From Thermoflexales bacterium (GTDB lineage: Bacteria > Chloroflexota > Anaerolineae > Fen-1058): a DNA stretch of 28,426 nucleotides. Below, piece after piece: positions 6,602 through 14,306 of the stretch. The notes beneath the pieces were generated by a model. The model was not told where the DNA came from, searched no databases, and was given only the letters and a program-made list of their open reading frames with translations. The position numbers and the translations under genes are program-made. The stretch is from contig JAGOBP010000002.1 of NCBI GenBank assembly GCA_017999195.1, positions 1-28,426 of the forward strand. The letters are read 5' to 3'. Each line of letters begins with the position of its first letter. The stretch's first letter is position 1.

Positions 6602-7993
6602 ATGAATTTCTTTGAGGCGCTGGAAAAACGAGCCCGGGAAGTGGATTCGCTGTTGTGCGTGGGCATTGATCCACGTGGAACAGAGCCCAATGCGGTGCGT
6701 GACGAGTGCTTTCGCTTGATCGACGCGACCGCCGCATACGCGTGTGCCTTCAAGCCGAATAGTGCTTTTTTTGAAGCACTTGGGGCAGAGGGTATGACCG
6801 TGCTGCACGACGTGATCGCGCATGTGCCGAGCGGCATCCCGGTGATTCTGGATGCGAAGCGCGGCGATATCGCGGACACGGCGGAAGCCTACGCCCGATC
6901 GGCCTTCGATCAACTCGGCGCGCACGCGATTACGCTGAGTCCCTACCTCGGTGGTGAGGCGCTGAAACCGTTCTTGGCCCGAGCCCAGCGTGGGGCGTTT
7001 GTGCTGTGCAAGACCTCAAATCCCGGGGCGGACGAATTTCAAGGAAGCATGCTGCAAGATGCAGGCAGCACGTTGTATGAAGTCGTCGCGGCTCATGCGC
7101 AAAACTGGAATACCAATGGCAATGTTGGCTTGGTTGTCGGCGCGACTGATCCGCAAGCCCTGGCGCGTGTGAGAAGTGCAGCGCCTGATCTGTGGTTCCT
7201 GGTACCCGGCATCGGCGCGCAAGGCGGCGATCTGCAAGCGTCGCTGGAGGCCGGTCTGCGGCCCGATGGATTGGGCTTGCTCATCAACGTCTCGCGCGCG
7301 ATTGCGAAGGCGAGTGATCCGGGTGAAGCGGCGAAGAAGATGCGGGACGACATCAACGTGGTGCGTGGTGCGTGGGCCGTGTCAAGCGGCACGCACCACT
7401 CATCACGCATCATGCAGCTGGCTCAAGACCTCATCACCTCCCAGTGCGTCCGCTTTGGCCAGTTCAAACTCAAGTCTGGCTTGATGTCGCCGATCTACCT
7501 TGATTTAAGGCGTCTGGTGACCTATCCGCAGATCTTGAGGCGCGTCGCGCAGGCGTATGCGGCCAAGTTGAACAAGTTGCCGTTTGATCGCATCGCGGGT
7601 ATTCCGTACGCGGCACTGCCTATCGCTACGGCGATTGCGTTGGAGATGAATCGCCCCTTGATTTATCCGCGCCGCGAAGCGAAAGACTACGGCACCAAGG
7701 CCGTGATCGAAGGTGATTACGTCGCGGGCGAGACCATCGTCGTGATCGATGATCTGGCGACGACGGGCGGCTCGAAGATCGAAGCGATTCAGAAGTTGGA
7801 AGAGGCGAATCTGAAAGTGCGCGACATCGTGGTGTTGATCGATCGCGGGCAGGGGGCTGGGCCGATGCTGGCCGAGGCGGGCTATCGATTGCATGCCGTG
7901 GCCGCCTTGCCTGAACTGCTGGACGAGTGGCTGCGATCGGGGGCAATTTCGCAGGAGCAGTTTGGGGAAGTAAAGGAATTTCTGACAAGATGA
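6602..7993 (+). CDS. pyrFE: Fused orotidine-5'-phosphate decarboxylase / orotate phosphoribosyltransferase
   Basis: One 463-residue protein carries the last two steps to UMP in the order decarboxylase-transferase, the reverse of animal UMP synthase. Residues 1 to about 255 are a group-2 OMP decarboxylase: LLCVGIDPRG, catalytic Asp84/Lys86/Asp89 in DAKRGDI, and the phosphate loop GLLINVSRAI. Residues about 273-463 are an OPRTase: KLKSGLMSPIYLDLR and the PRPP motif VVIDDLATTGGSK at 380-392. The ATG at 6602 follows AAGGAG by five bases. The linker (about 256-272) is encoded by a repeat-like inverted sequence. The stop lies within the repeat that follows. Reverse-order fusions are known in some bacteria and in trypanosomatids. 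Confidence 0.95.
   Translation: MNFFEALEKRAREVDSLLCVGIDPRGTEPNAVRDECFRLIDATAAYACAFKPNSAFFEALGAEGMTVLHDVIAHVPSGIPVILDAKRGDIADTAEAYARSAFDQLGAHAITLSPYLGGEALKPFLARAQRGAFVLCKTSNPGADEFQGSMLQDAGSTLYEVVAAHAQNWNTNGNVGLVVGATDPQALARVRSAAPDLWFLVPGIGAQGGDLQASLEAGLRPDGLGLLINVSRAIAKASDPGEAAKKMRDDINVVRGAWAVSSGTHHSSRIMQLAQDLITSQCVRFGQFKLKSGLMSPIYLDLRRLVTYPQILRRVAQAYAAKLNKLPFDRIAGIPYAALPIATAIALEMNRPLIYPRREAKDYGTKAVIEGDYVAGETIVVIDDLATTGGSKIEAIQKLEEANLKVRDIVVLIDRGQGAGPMLAEAGYRLHAVAALPELLDEWLRSGAISQEQFGEVKEFLTR
7365..7399. repeat. Inverted repeat in the PyrF-PyrE linker
   Basis: GTGGTGCGTG (7365-7374) and CACGCACCAC (7390-7399) form a perfect 10-bp inverted repeat with a 15-base loop. It is followed by TCATCACGCATCATGCAG, which resembles the CACGCATTACGCATCACGCAG-like tract near 720-750. 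It encodes the junction between the two enzyme domains. Confidence 0.6.
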
Positions 7994-8087
7994 CACGGCG
8001 ACAAGATGACAAGATGATCTCCATTCAGCAAGATCATCTTGTCATCCGCCGCGCTTTTTGCGGCGCGTCATCTTGTCATCTTGTCAG
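7982..8087. repeat. 106-bp palindromic element between pyrFE and pyrD
   Basis: The ends CTGACAAGATGAC (7982-7994) and GTCATCTTGTCAG (8075-8087) are perfect 13-bp inverted repeats. Inside, GATGACAAGATGATCT (8005-8020) and AGATCATCTTGTCATC (8031-8046) form a perfect 16-bp stem with a 10-base loop, and GCCGC/GCGGC forms a small hairpin near 8048-8064. The left arm supplies the last codons and the TGA of pyrFE. There is no T-run after the main stem, so it is not an obvious terminator. Confidence 0.8.
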
Positions 8088-8096
8088 TCGATTACC

Positions 8097-9143
8097 ATGT
8101 ATCAAACCATTCGACCGCTACTATTCAAATTCGACCCCGAGCGCATTCACGGCGTGACGCTGCGGCTGATTCAACTCGCGGGGCAGTTGCCGCCGACGTA
8201 TGCGCTGTTGAAGCGCATATTCGAGATCGATGATCCGCGCCTTGAGGTTGAAGCCTTTGGCTTGAAGTTCAAGAATCCGATCGGTTTGGCGGCGGGTTAT
8301 GATAAGAATGGCGTGGCAGTGAAAGGCTTGAGCGCGCTCGGCTTTGGGCATGTCGAAGTGGGCACCGTGACGCGGCACAAGCAAATCGGCAATCCGAAGC
8401 CGCGTGTGCAGCGTGTGATCGAGGCGCAGGGCGTCATCAACAGCATGGGTTTCCCCAATGAGGGTGTCGACGCGCTTAAGATCATGCGTGGCGAGGCGCG
8501 TTGCAAAGTGGGGATCAATATCGGTAAGAGTAAAGATACGCCTGTCGAGCAGGCCGCTGACGATTACTGCGCCTTGTTCAAGCAGGTGTATCGTGACGCC
8601 GATTACGTCGCCATCAACATCAGTTCGCCCAACACCTTGAATTTAAGGCAATTGCAAGCGCGTGAGTTGATCGAAAACTTGCTCAAGCAAGTGGCGGCGG
8701 TGCGGGATGCGGCCGCGCATCCTGAGCGGAGCATAGCGCAGTCGAAGGATGCACGCCGTGTGCCACTGCTGGTGAAGATCGCGCCGGATTTGACCGAGGG
8801 CGAGATCGACGACGTGTTGGCGGCGATTTCACTGGCGGGTATCGATGGCATCATAGCGACGAACACCACCATCGGGCGGAGTGGTATTCCAGCGCGCTAT
8901 CGTGATCTGAAGGGCGGCCTCAGCGGCGCGCCGCTGCGCGACCGCTCGACGGCGATCATTCACTACATCGCGCGGCGAACCGAGGGCAAGCTGCCCATCG
9001 TGGGCGTGGGCGGCATCGCGAGTGCGCGTGATGCGATTGAGAAACTTGAAGCCGGTGCGACTTTGCTTCAAGTCTACACCGGCTTGATTTACGCGGGGCC
9101 TGGTTTGGTGCAGCAGATCAATCGGGCGTTGATTGGCCGTTAA
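8097..9143 (+). CDS. pyrD: Dihydroorotate dehydrogenase (quinone), class 2
   Basis: A 348-residue class 2 enzyme, membrane-associated and quinone-linked in this family. The amphipathic N-terminus (MYQTIRPLLFKFDPERIHGV) typical of class 2 is present. The FMN and substrate site shows GLAAGYDKNG (64-72), NSMGFPN (115-121), NISSPNT with catalytic Ser177, KIAPD (227-231), ATNTT (254-258) and GVGGI (303-307). The ATG at 8097 gives the expected N-terminus, although no good ribosome binding site is visible because the palindromic element lies just upstream. Residues about 207-221 (AHPERSIAQSKDARR) are encoded by an inserted palindrome in a loop region. The stop is shared with the convergent GH1 gene. 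Confidence 0.95.
   Translation: MYQTIRPLLFKFDPERIHGVTLRLIQLAGQLPPTYALLKRIFEIDDPRLEVEAFGLKFKNPIGLAAGYDKNGVAVKGLSALGFGHVEVGTVTRHKQIGNPKPRVQRVIEAQGVINSMGFPNEGVDALKIMRGEARCKVGINIGKSKDTPVEQAADDYCALFKQVYRDADYVAINISSPNTLNLRQLQARELIENLLKQVAAVRDAAAHPERSIAQSKDARRVPLLVKIAPDLTEGEIDDVLAAISLAGIDGIIATNTTIGRSGIPARYRDLKGGLSGAPLRDRSTAIIHYIARRTEGKLPIVGVGGIASARDAIEKLEAGATLLQVYTGLIYAGPGLVQQINRALIGR
8717..8752. repeat. In-frame palindromic repeat inside pyrD
   Basis: GCATCCTGAGCGGAGCATAG (8717-8736) followed by CGCAGTCGAAGGATGC (8737-8752) has perfect 7-bp ends (GCATCCT/AGGATGC). It belongs to the widely dispersed TGAGCGGAGC...GTCGAAGG type of repeat. A related sequence is inside the GH94 gene at 13533-13646. It adds about 12 residues without breaking the frame. 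Confidence 0.7.
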
Positions 9144-10459
9144 TCTACACCGTTACGTTTGATCACTTCCCGATAGAACTCGAAACTGTCTTTGGGAATA
9201 CGTTGTTGCGTGGCGTAATCGACATACGTCAGGCCAAAGCGCTTTGAATAGCCGTGTGACCACTCAAAGTTGTCCAGCAGCGACCACGCAAAGTAACCCC
9301 GCAGATCAACGCCGTCAGCGATGGCCTGTCGGCACGCGGCGATGTGTTCACGCAGATAATTCACGCGACGCGGATCAGGCACCGCGCCATCGACTACCGT
9401 ATCTTTGAAGGCCGCGCCGTTTTCGGTGATGTAGATTGGCACGGCCGGATACTCGCGTTGAAGTTTGGTGAGCAATCGATACAAACCCGGCGCGTGAACT
9501 TCCCAGTCCATCTCGGTGTATTCGGTATCGGGCTGATGCGGCGCGCGTTGCGTTCCCTCATACAAAGCGCGCATGTAGTAATTGAGGCCCAGATAATCGA
9601 GCGGCTGTGCGATGGTCTTGAGATCAGCGGGCTGCATCGTGGGCACTTTGCTTTCATACCTTTCATACGCCGCCCACGCTTGCGCCGGATACTGTCCGCG
9701 CAGCACCGGATCAAGAAACCAGCCGCAATCTTTTTGCCACTGCATTTCCGCAAAGGCTCGATCGACCGGTGTATCCTGCAAAGTCTCCACGGTCCACATA
9801 TTCAACACGATGCCAACCTGGGCGTCAGAGCGAAGCGCGCGAATCGCTTGCGTGGCCAGCCCATGCGAGAGCAGCACGTGATGTGCGGCTTGGAGTGACT
9901 TCGTTTCATCGGATATGCCCGGTGCATGGACACCCCACCGATAGCCTAGAAAAGCCGTGCAAAACGGCTCATTGTGCGTGGTCCACTGCTTCACGCGATC
10001 ACCTAGCCGTTTGACGACGACCTGCGCGTAGTCGACAAAGGCGTCGGTGATGTCGCGGTTCAACCAGCCGCCTGCATCTTCCAATGCTTGCGGCAAGTCC
10101 CAGTGATAGAGCGTGACATACGGTTGAATGTTGGCCGCCAACAATGCATCGACGAGTTGATCATAGAAGGCGAGGCCCTGTTCATTTACGTGGCCGCGAC
10201 CGTTCGGTAGGATGCGCGGCCACGCGATCGAAAAACGATAAGCTGATAGGCCCAGTTGTTTCATCAAAGCCAGATCATCGCGCCAGCGATGATAATGATC
10301 GCAGGCCACATCGCCGGTGTCGCCGTCGCGGGTTTTGCCCGGCGTGTGACTGAATCGATCCCAGATCGATTCGCCGCGCCCGTCGGCGTCCACTGCGCCT
10401 TCGATCTGATAACTGGCGGTGGCCGCGCCCCACACAAAATTCTTCGGAAAAATTAGCAC
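9140..10459 (-). CDS. GH1 beta-glucosidase (6-phospho form not indicated)
   Basis: Cytoplasmic glycosidase that releases glucose from beta-glucosides or cellodextrins. It starts MLIFPKNFVWGAATASYQIEG, the usual GH1 N-terminus, if the GTG at 10459-10457 is used. A GGAG lies seven bases upstream of it, whereas a TTG at 10480 would add seven residues without a good site. Acid/base Glu164 is in WTTHNEP, nucleophile Glu346 in YITENGAAF, and SLLDNFEWSHGYSKRFGL is present. There is no signal peptide; the length of 439 residues is typical. It is the last gene of the minus-strand cluster and ends on the TTAA also used by pyrD. Aryl-glycosidase or galactosidase activity is possible, as GH1 specificity is hard to read. 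Confidence 0.93.
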   Translation of the reverse strand: MLIFPKNFVWGAATASYQIEGAVDADGRGESIWDRFSHTPGKTRDGDTGDVACDHYHRWRDDLALMKQLGLSAYRFSIAWPRILPNGRGHVNEQGLAFYDQLVDALLAANIQPYVTLYHWDLPQALEDAGGWLNRDITDAFVDYAQVVVKRLGDRVKQWTTHNEPFCTAFLGYRWGVHAPGISDETKSLQAAHHVLLSHGLATQAIRALRSDAQVGIVLNMWTVETLQDTPVDRAFAEMQWQKDCGWFLDPVLRGQYPAQAWAAYERYESKVPTMQPADLKTIAQPLDYLGLNYYMRALYEGTQRAPHQPDTEYTEMDWEVHAPGLYRLLTKLQREYPAVPIYITENGAAFKDTVVDGAVPDPRRVNYLREHIAACRQAIADGVDLRGYFAWSLLDNFEWSHGYSKRFGLTYVDYATQQRIPKDSFEFYREVIKRNGVD

Positions 10460-10476
10460 TTTTGCGCTCCAGGCGG

Positions 10477-11352
10477 TCAATTGAGTTGCTTGATCAAGGC
10501 CATCAATTCGGCCGGTGTTGAATCCACTTTGGCCTCAATGATGTGCCATGTTTCGATATGTTCGGTCGCTTGCCCCGGCTCCAACTTCACCAGCGGGGCC
10601 AATGTCTCGATCTCGATGAAGCGATGATTGCCGTACACTTCGACGTTGCAATCGCGATCGGGATGCAACTGATCGAGCTGCGGATCAAAGCGTTTTACAA
10701 AGAAACTGCCATTGCGTAGATAGCCAATCCAACCGGTGCTCAAACACCCGATTTTGCACGGCTGTTCATCGGCCTGCGCGTTGATCACGATATACTCATC
10801 GCCGATGCACAAGCGCGCATCGTGCCAACGCGTGTACGGCCAGGCCACCACATGCCGATCGGGCAGCAATGCGTGATCGGTCGCGCGATGCTGCGGAATA
10901 AGGGCATAGCCGCCCAACGGCAACATCGTGATGGCCCACGGCGCAAGTTCGATGGCTGAAGCACCGTCGTTTTCGATCAGGTGACGCATTGTCACGCAGG
11001 GCGCATCAACGGCCAACTCAATCTCGATTGATTTGCGCAGCCCGGTGGCCGCCTCGATCGGTTGGGTTAGCCGAACGGCATGGCCGCGCCGCGCAATCGA
11101 CAGGCCGCGATTGTCCGGCTCGTCCGATCGGATGGGGGCTTCCGGCGCGTGCCACAGCCGATGGCCGCCGCGCAGATAGTAATCACCATCGGGCGTGGGC
11201 CAGGACACCTCGGGCGTTTCAGCCAACAGGTTCTCATCGGAACCGGCGCGCATCAAGCGCACGATGCGCGGTCCGGCTTCGAGCAGATACTCTAAATGCA
11301 GATAGGGGCTGCTCAGGCTCAGTGTTTTAAGACCGTAGAACTCATCCGTCAT
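10477..11352 (-). CDS. Galactose-mutarotase-like (aldose-1-epimerase fold, DUF4380-type) protein
   Basis: A 291-residue beta-rich protein without signal peptide. It has the mutarotase-fold opening (HLEYLLEAGPRIVRL), then NLLAETPE and YYLRGGHRLWHAPE. A later segment, IGCLSTGWIGYLRNGSFFVKRF, resembles proteins that bind sugars in this fold. The canonical catalytic His/Glu set of GalM is not clear, so epimerase activity should not be assumed. Its ATG overlaps the stop of the upstream GH94 phosphorylase (ATGA, 11349-11352), implying co-translation. A role in handling the anomer of glucose or glucose-1-phosphate released next to it is plausible but inferred. Confidence 0.65.
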   Translation of the reverse strand: MTDEFYGLKTLSLSSPYLHLEYLLEAGPRIVRLMRAGSDENLLAETPEVSWPTPDGDYYLRGGHRLWHAPEAPIRSDEPDNRGLSIARRGHAVRLTQPIEAATGLRKSIEIELAVDAPCVTMRHLIENDGASAIELAPWAITMLPLGGYALIPQHRATDHALLPDRHVVAWPYTRWHDARLCIGDEYIVINAQADEQPCKIGCLSTGWIGYLRNGSFFVKRFDPQLDQLHPDRDCNVEVYGNHRFIEIETLAPLVKLEPGQATEHIETWHIIEAKVDSTPAELMALIKQLN

Positions 11353-13880
11353 GCCACTGCCCCTAATACAACAGTAACTTGATGCTCGCGCCCATCGGCA
11401 AAATCAGGTATGAGCGCGCTGTCCTGCGTGACGCCATCGATTGTGGCTAGTAATACGCCGCGATTGACGCCCTCTGGATTCAGCACTTCGATGTGATACG
11501 TGGCACCCCGGAACTGTCGCGCGGCCTTGAAACTGCGCCAACTGTGCGGAATACACGGATCAATTTCAAGGCCGCGATAGGTGGCGCGAATGCCCAGAAT
11601 ATATTGCGTGCCCGCTTGATACATCCACGACGCTGTGCCGCTGAGCCAACTGTTGCGCGCCAGCCCGAACTGCGGGTGCTCGTCGCCGAGAATATTTTGC
11701 GGATACACATATGGCTCGCATTCGTACTCGTCGATGCGATCACTCTTCGCGGCCGGATTGATCTGCGCGTAATACTCGTACGCCCGATCGCCGTTGCCGA
11801 TCAACACGTTCGCGATCACCGCCCACGGATTGGTGTGCAGGAAGATGCCGCCATTTTCCTTCGCGCCGGGCGGATACGTCGTGACGCCGCCATAGGCTGG
11901 ATCGAAACCGTTGAAGCCGGGCCAACTCAGTTTAAGGCCATGGCGCGTATTCAGCAAACGGTGCGCAGATTCCAGCGCTTGCGCGGCTCGTTCATCGACG
12001 GCAAAGCCAGAGATCACCGGCCACGTCTGACCGTTCAACTGAATTTGCCCGTATTGATTGTGCTTCGATCCAAGCGGTGTGCCATCGTGATCGAAGTAAC
12101 CCACGTACCACTCGCCATCCCACGCGTGGTGATTCACGCTCGTTTGCATGGCGGCATAGTATTCGCCGTATTTCTGAGCGGCGGCTGCATCATCGCGATA
12201 TGTACTCAACTCGATCAACTCGCACAGGGCGCGGCCATACAGATTGGCCGTAAACAACGACTCCGCGCCTGTCGCCAGATTGATCGTGTCGTTCCAATCC
12301 GCAAAGCCTAAACGCGGCAGACCGTGCGCGCCCAGATCGCCGTGTGTAAACTCGATCGCGCGTTGCAGATGATCGAGCACCGGGCCGGACTCGAGTGGTT
12401 GTTCTTGCCTGTCTTTTTCGTAGTAGGCAATCACTTCATCCAAAAAGGCAAAATCGCCCGTTTCCTTCAAGTACGCGCAAGTCGCCAGCACACCCCACAA
12501 GTGATCATCGCTGTAATAATGTGGGCGGTCTTCACGCTCCAACGAATCGCCTTCGCTGGCGATCATCGTCAGCGGATTGAACTGGTGCATGGCCGAGCCA
12601 TTGCGCTTTTGCACACTCAGCAGTTTCTTGATCAGGTCCTTCGCTTCGTGCGGCACGCTCGCCATCACGGCCAGCACGTCCTGCGACGAATCTCTGAAGC
12701 CGATACCGCGCGCGCCGTAGCCCAGTTGATACAACGATAAATAGCGCGACCACTGCTTGGTGATGTAGCACTGCCGCGCATTGTGGATATTGATCATGCG
12801 ATTGAAATCAGCATCGGGCGTTTCGACTTGGAACTTCGCCACATACTCAACCCAAAATTGGTTGATCTCCGCCAAGGCCCGATCGACCTCGGCGGCCTCA
12901 CGGTACTTCTCGATCGACGGGCGCGCTTGATCGAGTGACGGCGCTTGCCCCAACTGCGTGATCAGGCGGCGCGTCTCACCGGGTTGCAGTGTGCCCAGAT
13001 GGTGCATCAACGCCGCGATGTTATCGCCGCGCAAGGCTTCGTAGTTGCTCAGTTCGGGCTGTTGCAACGACAGCGGATTTGCCCACGTGCCATAGCCGTT
13101 TTCGCCGAGGAACTTCTGTCGATCGGTTTCAAATGACGAGGCAGGCGTATTTGATGTGAAATAATTGACGCGAATATCACGCAGCATAAACGCATATTGC
13201 ACTAACGTCGTGCAGCCCGCGCTCTGCGCGTCTTGTATCTTGCGACTCTGCATCGTTTGCGGCACCCAATCGGCATTGGTGAGTTGCTTCAGCGCATCGA
13301 AGTGGGTGTATTCGACCACCGGAATCGCATCGATGTCGATCGGGCCTTGAGAGATGTTCGTGATCTGGATGTCGCGAATTTCGCACTGTCCGCCCATCGG
13401 CACGAAGATCGTGACTTGTGATCGAACGCCGTAGAATTCGCTGATGATGCGGGTGTAACCCAAGCCGACGTGACATTCATAACGGTCATATTGATCGAGT
13501 GTCGGCACGAAGAAGGGGGAGAAAACGGTGTAAGCACTCTGAGCGGAGCCGCGCAGCGGCGTAGTCGAAGAGCGCGCACGCATCGCGTTCGACTCCACTG
13601 CGTTCCGCTCACGCCCTGTCCGCGAAGCGGGGGCGCGCTGGGCGGGACGCTTGAGGCGAAGGTACAACGTCTCGCCGTTAAACGCCGAGGCCGGAAACTG
13701 CGTGATGTACTTAGTGATGCGATTGAGCGCCGGGTCTTGTGCGCAGATCAACGCGCCGCCGGTATGATCGACGTAGCCGCCAAATTGCAGCGTGCCGATG
13801 TAGTTGATCCATTTGGTGGGCGTGCGGGGATTGGTGATGACGTACTCGCGCGCGGCATCATCGAAGTAACCGTAGTTCAT
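11349..13880 (-). CDS. GH94 beta-glycoside phosphorylase (specificity unknown)
   Basis: Phosphorolytic enzyme of the former GT36 group, converting a beta-linked disaccharide and phosphate to a sugar-1-phosphate and a sugar. The 843-residue chain shows the N-terminal beta-sandwich (MNYGYFDDAAREYVITNP), the barrel motif GIGFRDSSQDVLA (392-404), the acid motif ADWND at 527-531 with Asp531 the likely general acid, and ENGGIFLHTNPWAVIAN near the phosphate site. It diverges from the cellobiose phosphorylase at 22270 after ADWND (TINLATGAES instead of CLNLNCFSEE), so the acceptor sugar may differ. GAGG five bases upstream supports the ATG at 13880. Residues about 79-116 come from a palindromic insertion. 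No signal peptide; cytoplasmic. Confidence 0.88.
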   Translation of the reverse strand: MNYGYFDDAAREYVITNPRTPTKWINYIGTLQFGGYVDHTGGALICAQDPALNRITKYITQFPASAFNGETLYLRLKRPAQRAPASRTGRERNAVESNAMRARSSTTPLRGSAQSAYTVFSPFFVPTLDQYDRYECHVGLGYTRIISEFYGVRSQVTIFVPMGGQCEIRDIQITNISQGPIDIDAIPVVEYTHFDALKQLTNADWVPQTMQSRKIQDAQSAGCTTLVQYAFMLRDIRVNYFTSNTPASSFETDRQKFLGENGYGTWANPLSLQQPELSNYEALRGDNIAALMHHLGTLQPGETRRLITQLGQAPSLDQARPSIEKYREAAEVDRALAEINQFWVEYVAKFQVETPDADFNRMINIHNARQCYITKQWSRYLSLYQLGYGARGIGFRDSSQDVLAVMASVPHEAKDLIKKLLSVQKRNGSAMHQFNPLTMIASEGDSLEREDRPHYYSDDHLWGVLATCAYLKETGDFAFLDEVIAYYEKDRQEQPLESGPVLDHLQRAIEFTHGDLGAHGLPRLGFADWNDTINLATGAESLFTANLYGRALCELIELSTYRDDAAAAQKYGEYYAAMQTSVNHHAWDGEWYVGYFDHDGTPLGSKHNQYGQIQLNGQTWPVISGFAVDERAAQALESAHRLLNTRHGLKLSWPGFNGFDPAYGGVTTYPPGAKENGGIFLHTNPWAVIANVLIGNGDRAYEYYAQINPAAKSDRIDEYECEPYVYPQNILGDEHPQFGLARNSWLSGTASWMYQAGTQYILGIRATYRGLEIDPCIPHSWRSFKAARQFRGATYHIEVLNPEGVNRGVLLATIDGVTQDSALIPDFADGREHQVTVVLGAVA
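13533..13646. repeat. In-frame palindromic insertion inside the first GH94 gene
   Basis: On the + strand CTCTGAGCGGAGCCGCGC (from 13538) and AGCGGCGTAGTCGAAGAG form one repeat unit with CTCT/AGAG ends and a GCCGC/GCGGC hairpin. A second, inverted partial unit follows (GTTCGACTCCACTGCG, TTCCGCTCACGC). The encoded 38 residues are rich in Arg, Ser and Ala and have no counterpart in the paralogous GH94 protein. The frame is intact. Confidence 0.7.
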
Positions 13881-13895
13881 GTTGGCCTCGCTGAA

Positions 13896-14261
13896 TTAGT
13901 CTTGCCGGTGAACGGTCTCAGGTCCAAAGGCGGGCAGGCACACAGAGATGTATTCTGCGCCGTCGGCATTGGGCGTGCTGTATTGGACTTTGACGCCTTT
14001 GCTCAAACTGATCGCTTGTCCGGCGGTCAGGATGATCGTTTCACCGTCGTCGATCTTGGCGTGCAGTTCGCCGCGCAGCACGATCGAGTATTCATCAAAC
14101 TCCGGGATTTGCGCCGGTTCCAGCCAGCCGCCGGGGCTGATCATCCGCGCGATGCTGACGGTGTGATTGTCCGTCGAGACGCGCCCGACGTACTCTTCAA
14201 TGCGCTTGGGCTTGTTGCCCGCCGCGATAATGATCTGGGGTTCGCTCGTTTTGCCGTACAT
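13896..14261 (-). CDS. Small single-domain cupin protein
   Basis: The 121-residue protein is one cupin beta-barrel: SPGGWLEPAQIPEFDEYSIV (motif 1 region), LRGELHAKIDDGETIILTAG, then AISLSKGVKVQYSTP (motif 2 region). The usual first-motif histidines are replaced (W-L-E-P, E-F-D-E), and no clear His triad remains, so metal-dependent catalysis is doubtful. A sugar- or ligand-binding or sensory role is possible. GAGG six bases upstream supports the start. It sits 15 bases before the GH94 gene and downstream of the GH3 gene, so it is surely in the same transcript. Related small cupins are found in sugar operons, but no function can be assigned. Confidence 0.75.
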   Translation of the reverse strand: MYGKTSEPQIIIAAGNKPKRIEEYVGRVSTDNHTVSIARMISPGGWLEPAQIPEFDEYSIVLRGELHAKIDDGETIILTAGQAISLSKGVKVQYSTPNADGAEYISVCLPAFGPETVHRQD

Positions 14262-14306
14262 GCTTGGCCTCTCTGTGTTTACTCGTCACTCGTTACTCGT
14301 TACTCG

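Noticed and set aside
13533..13646. Frameshift or pseudogene in the first GH94 gene
   Set aside because: The frame is continuous on both sides and all catalytic motifs follow downstream, so it is an in-frame insertion.
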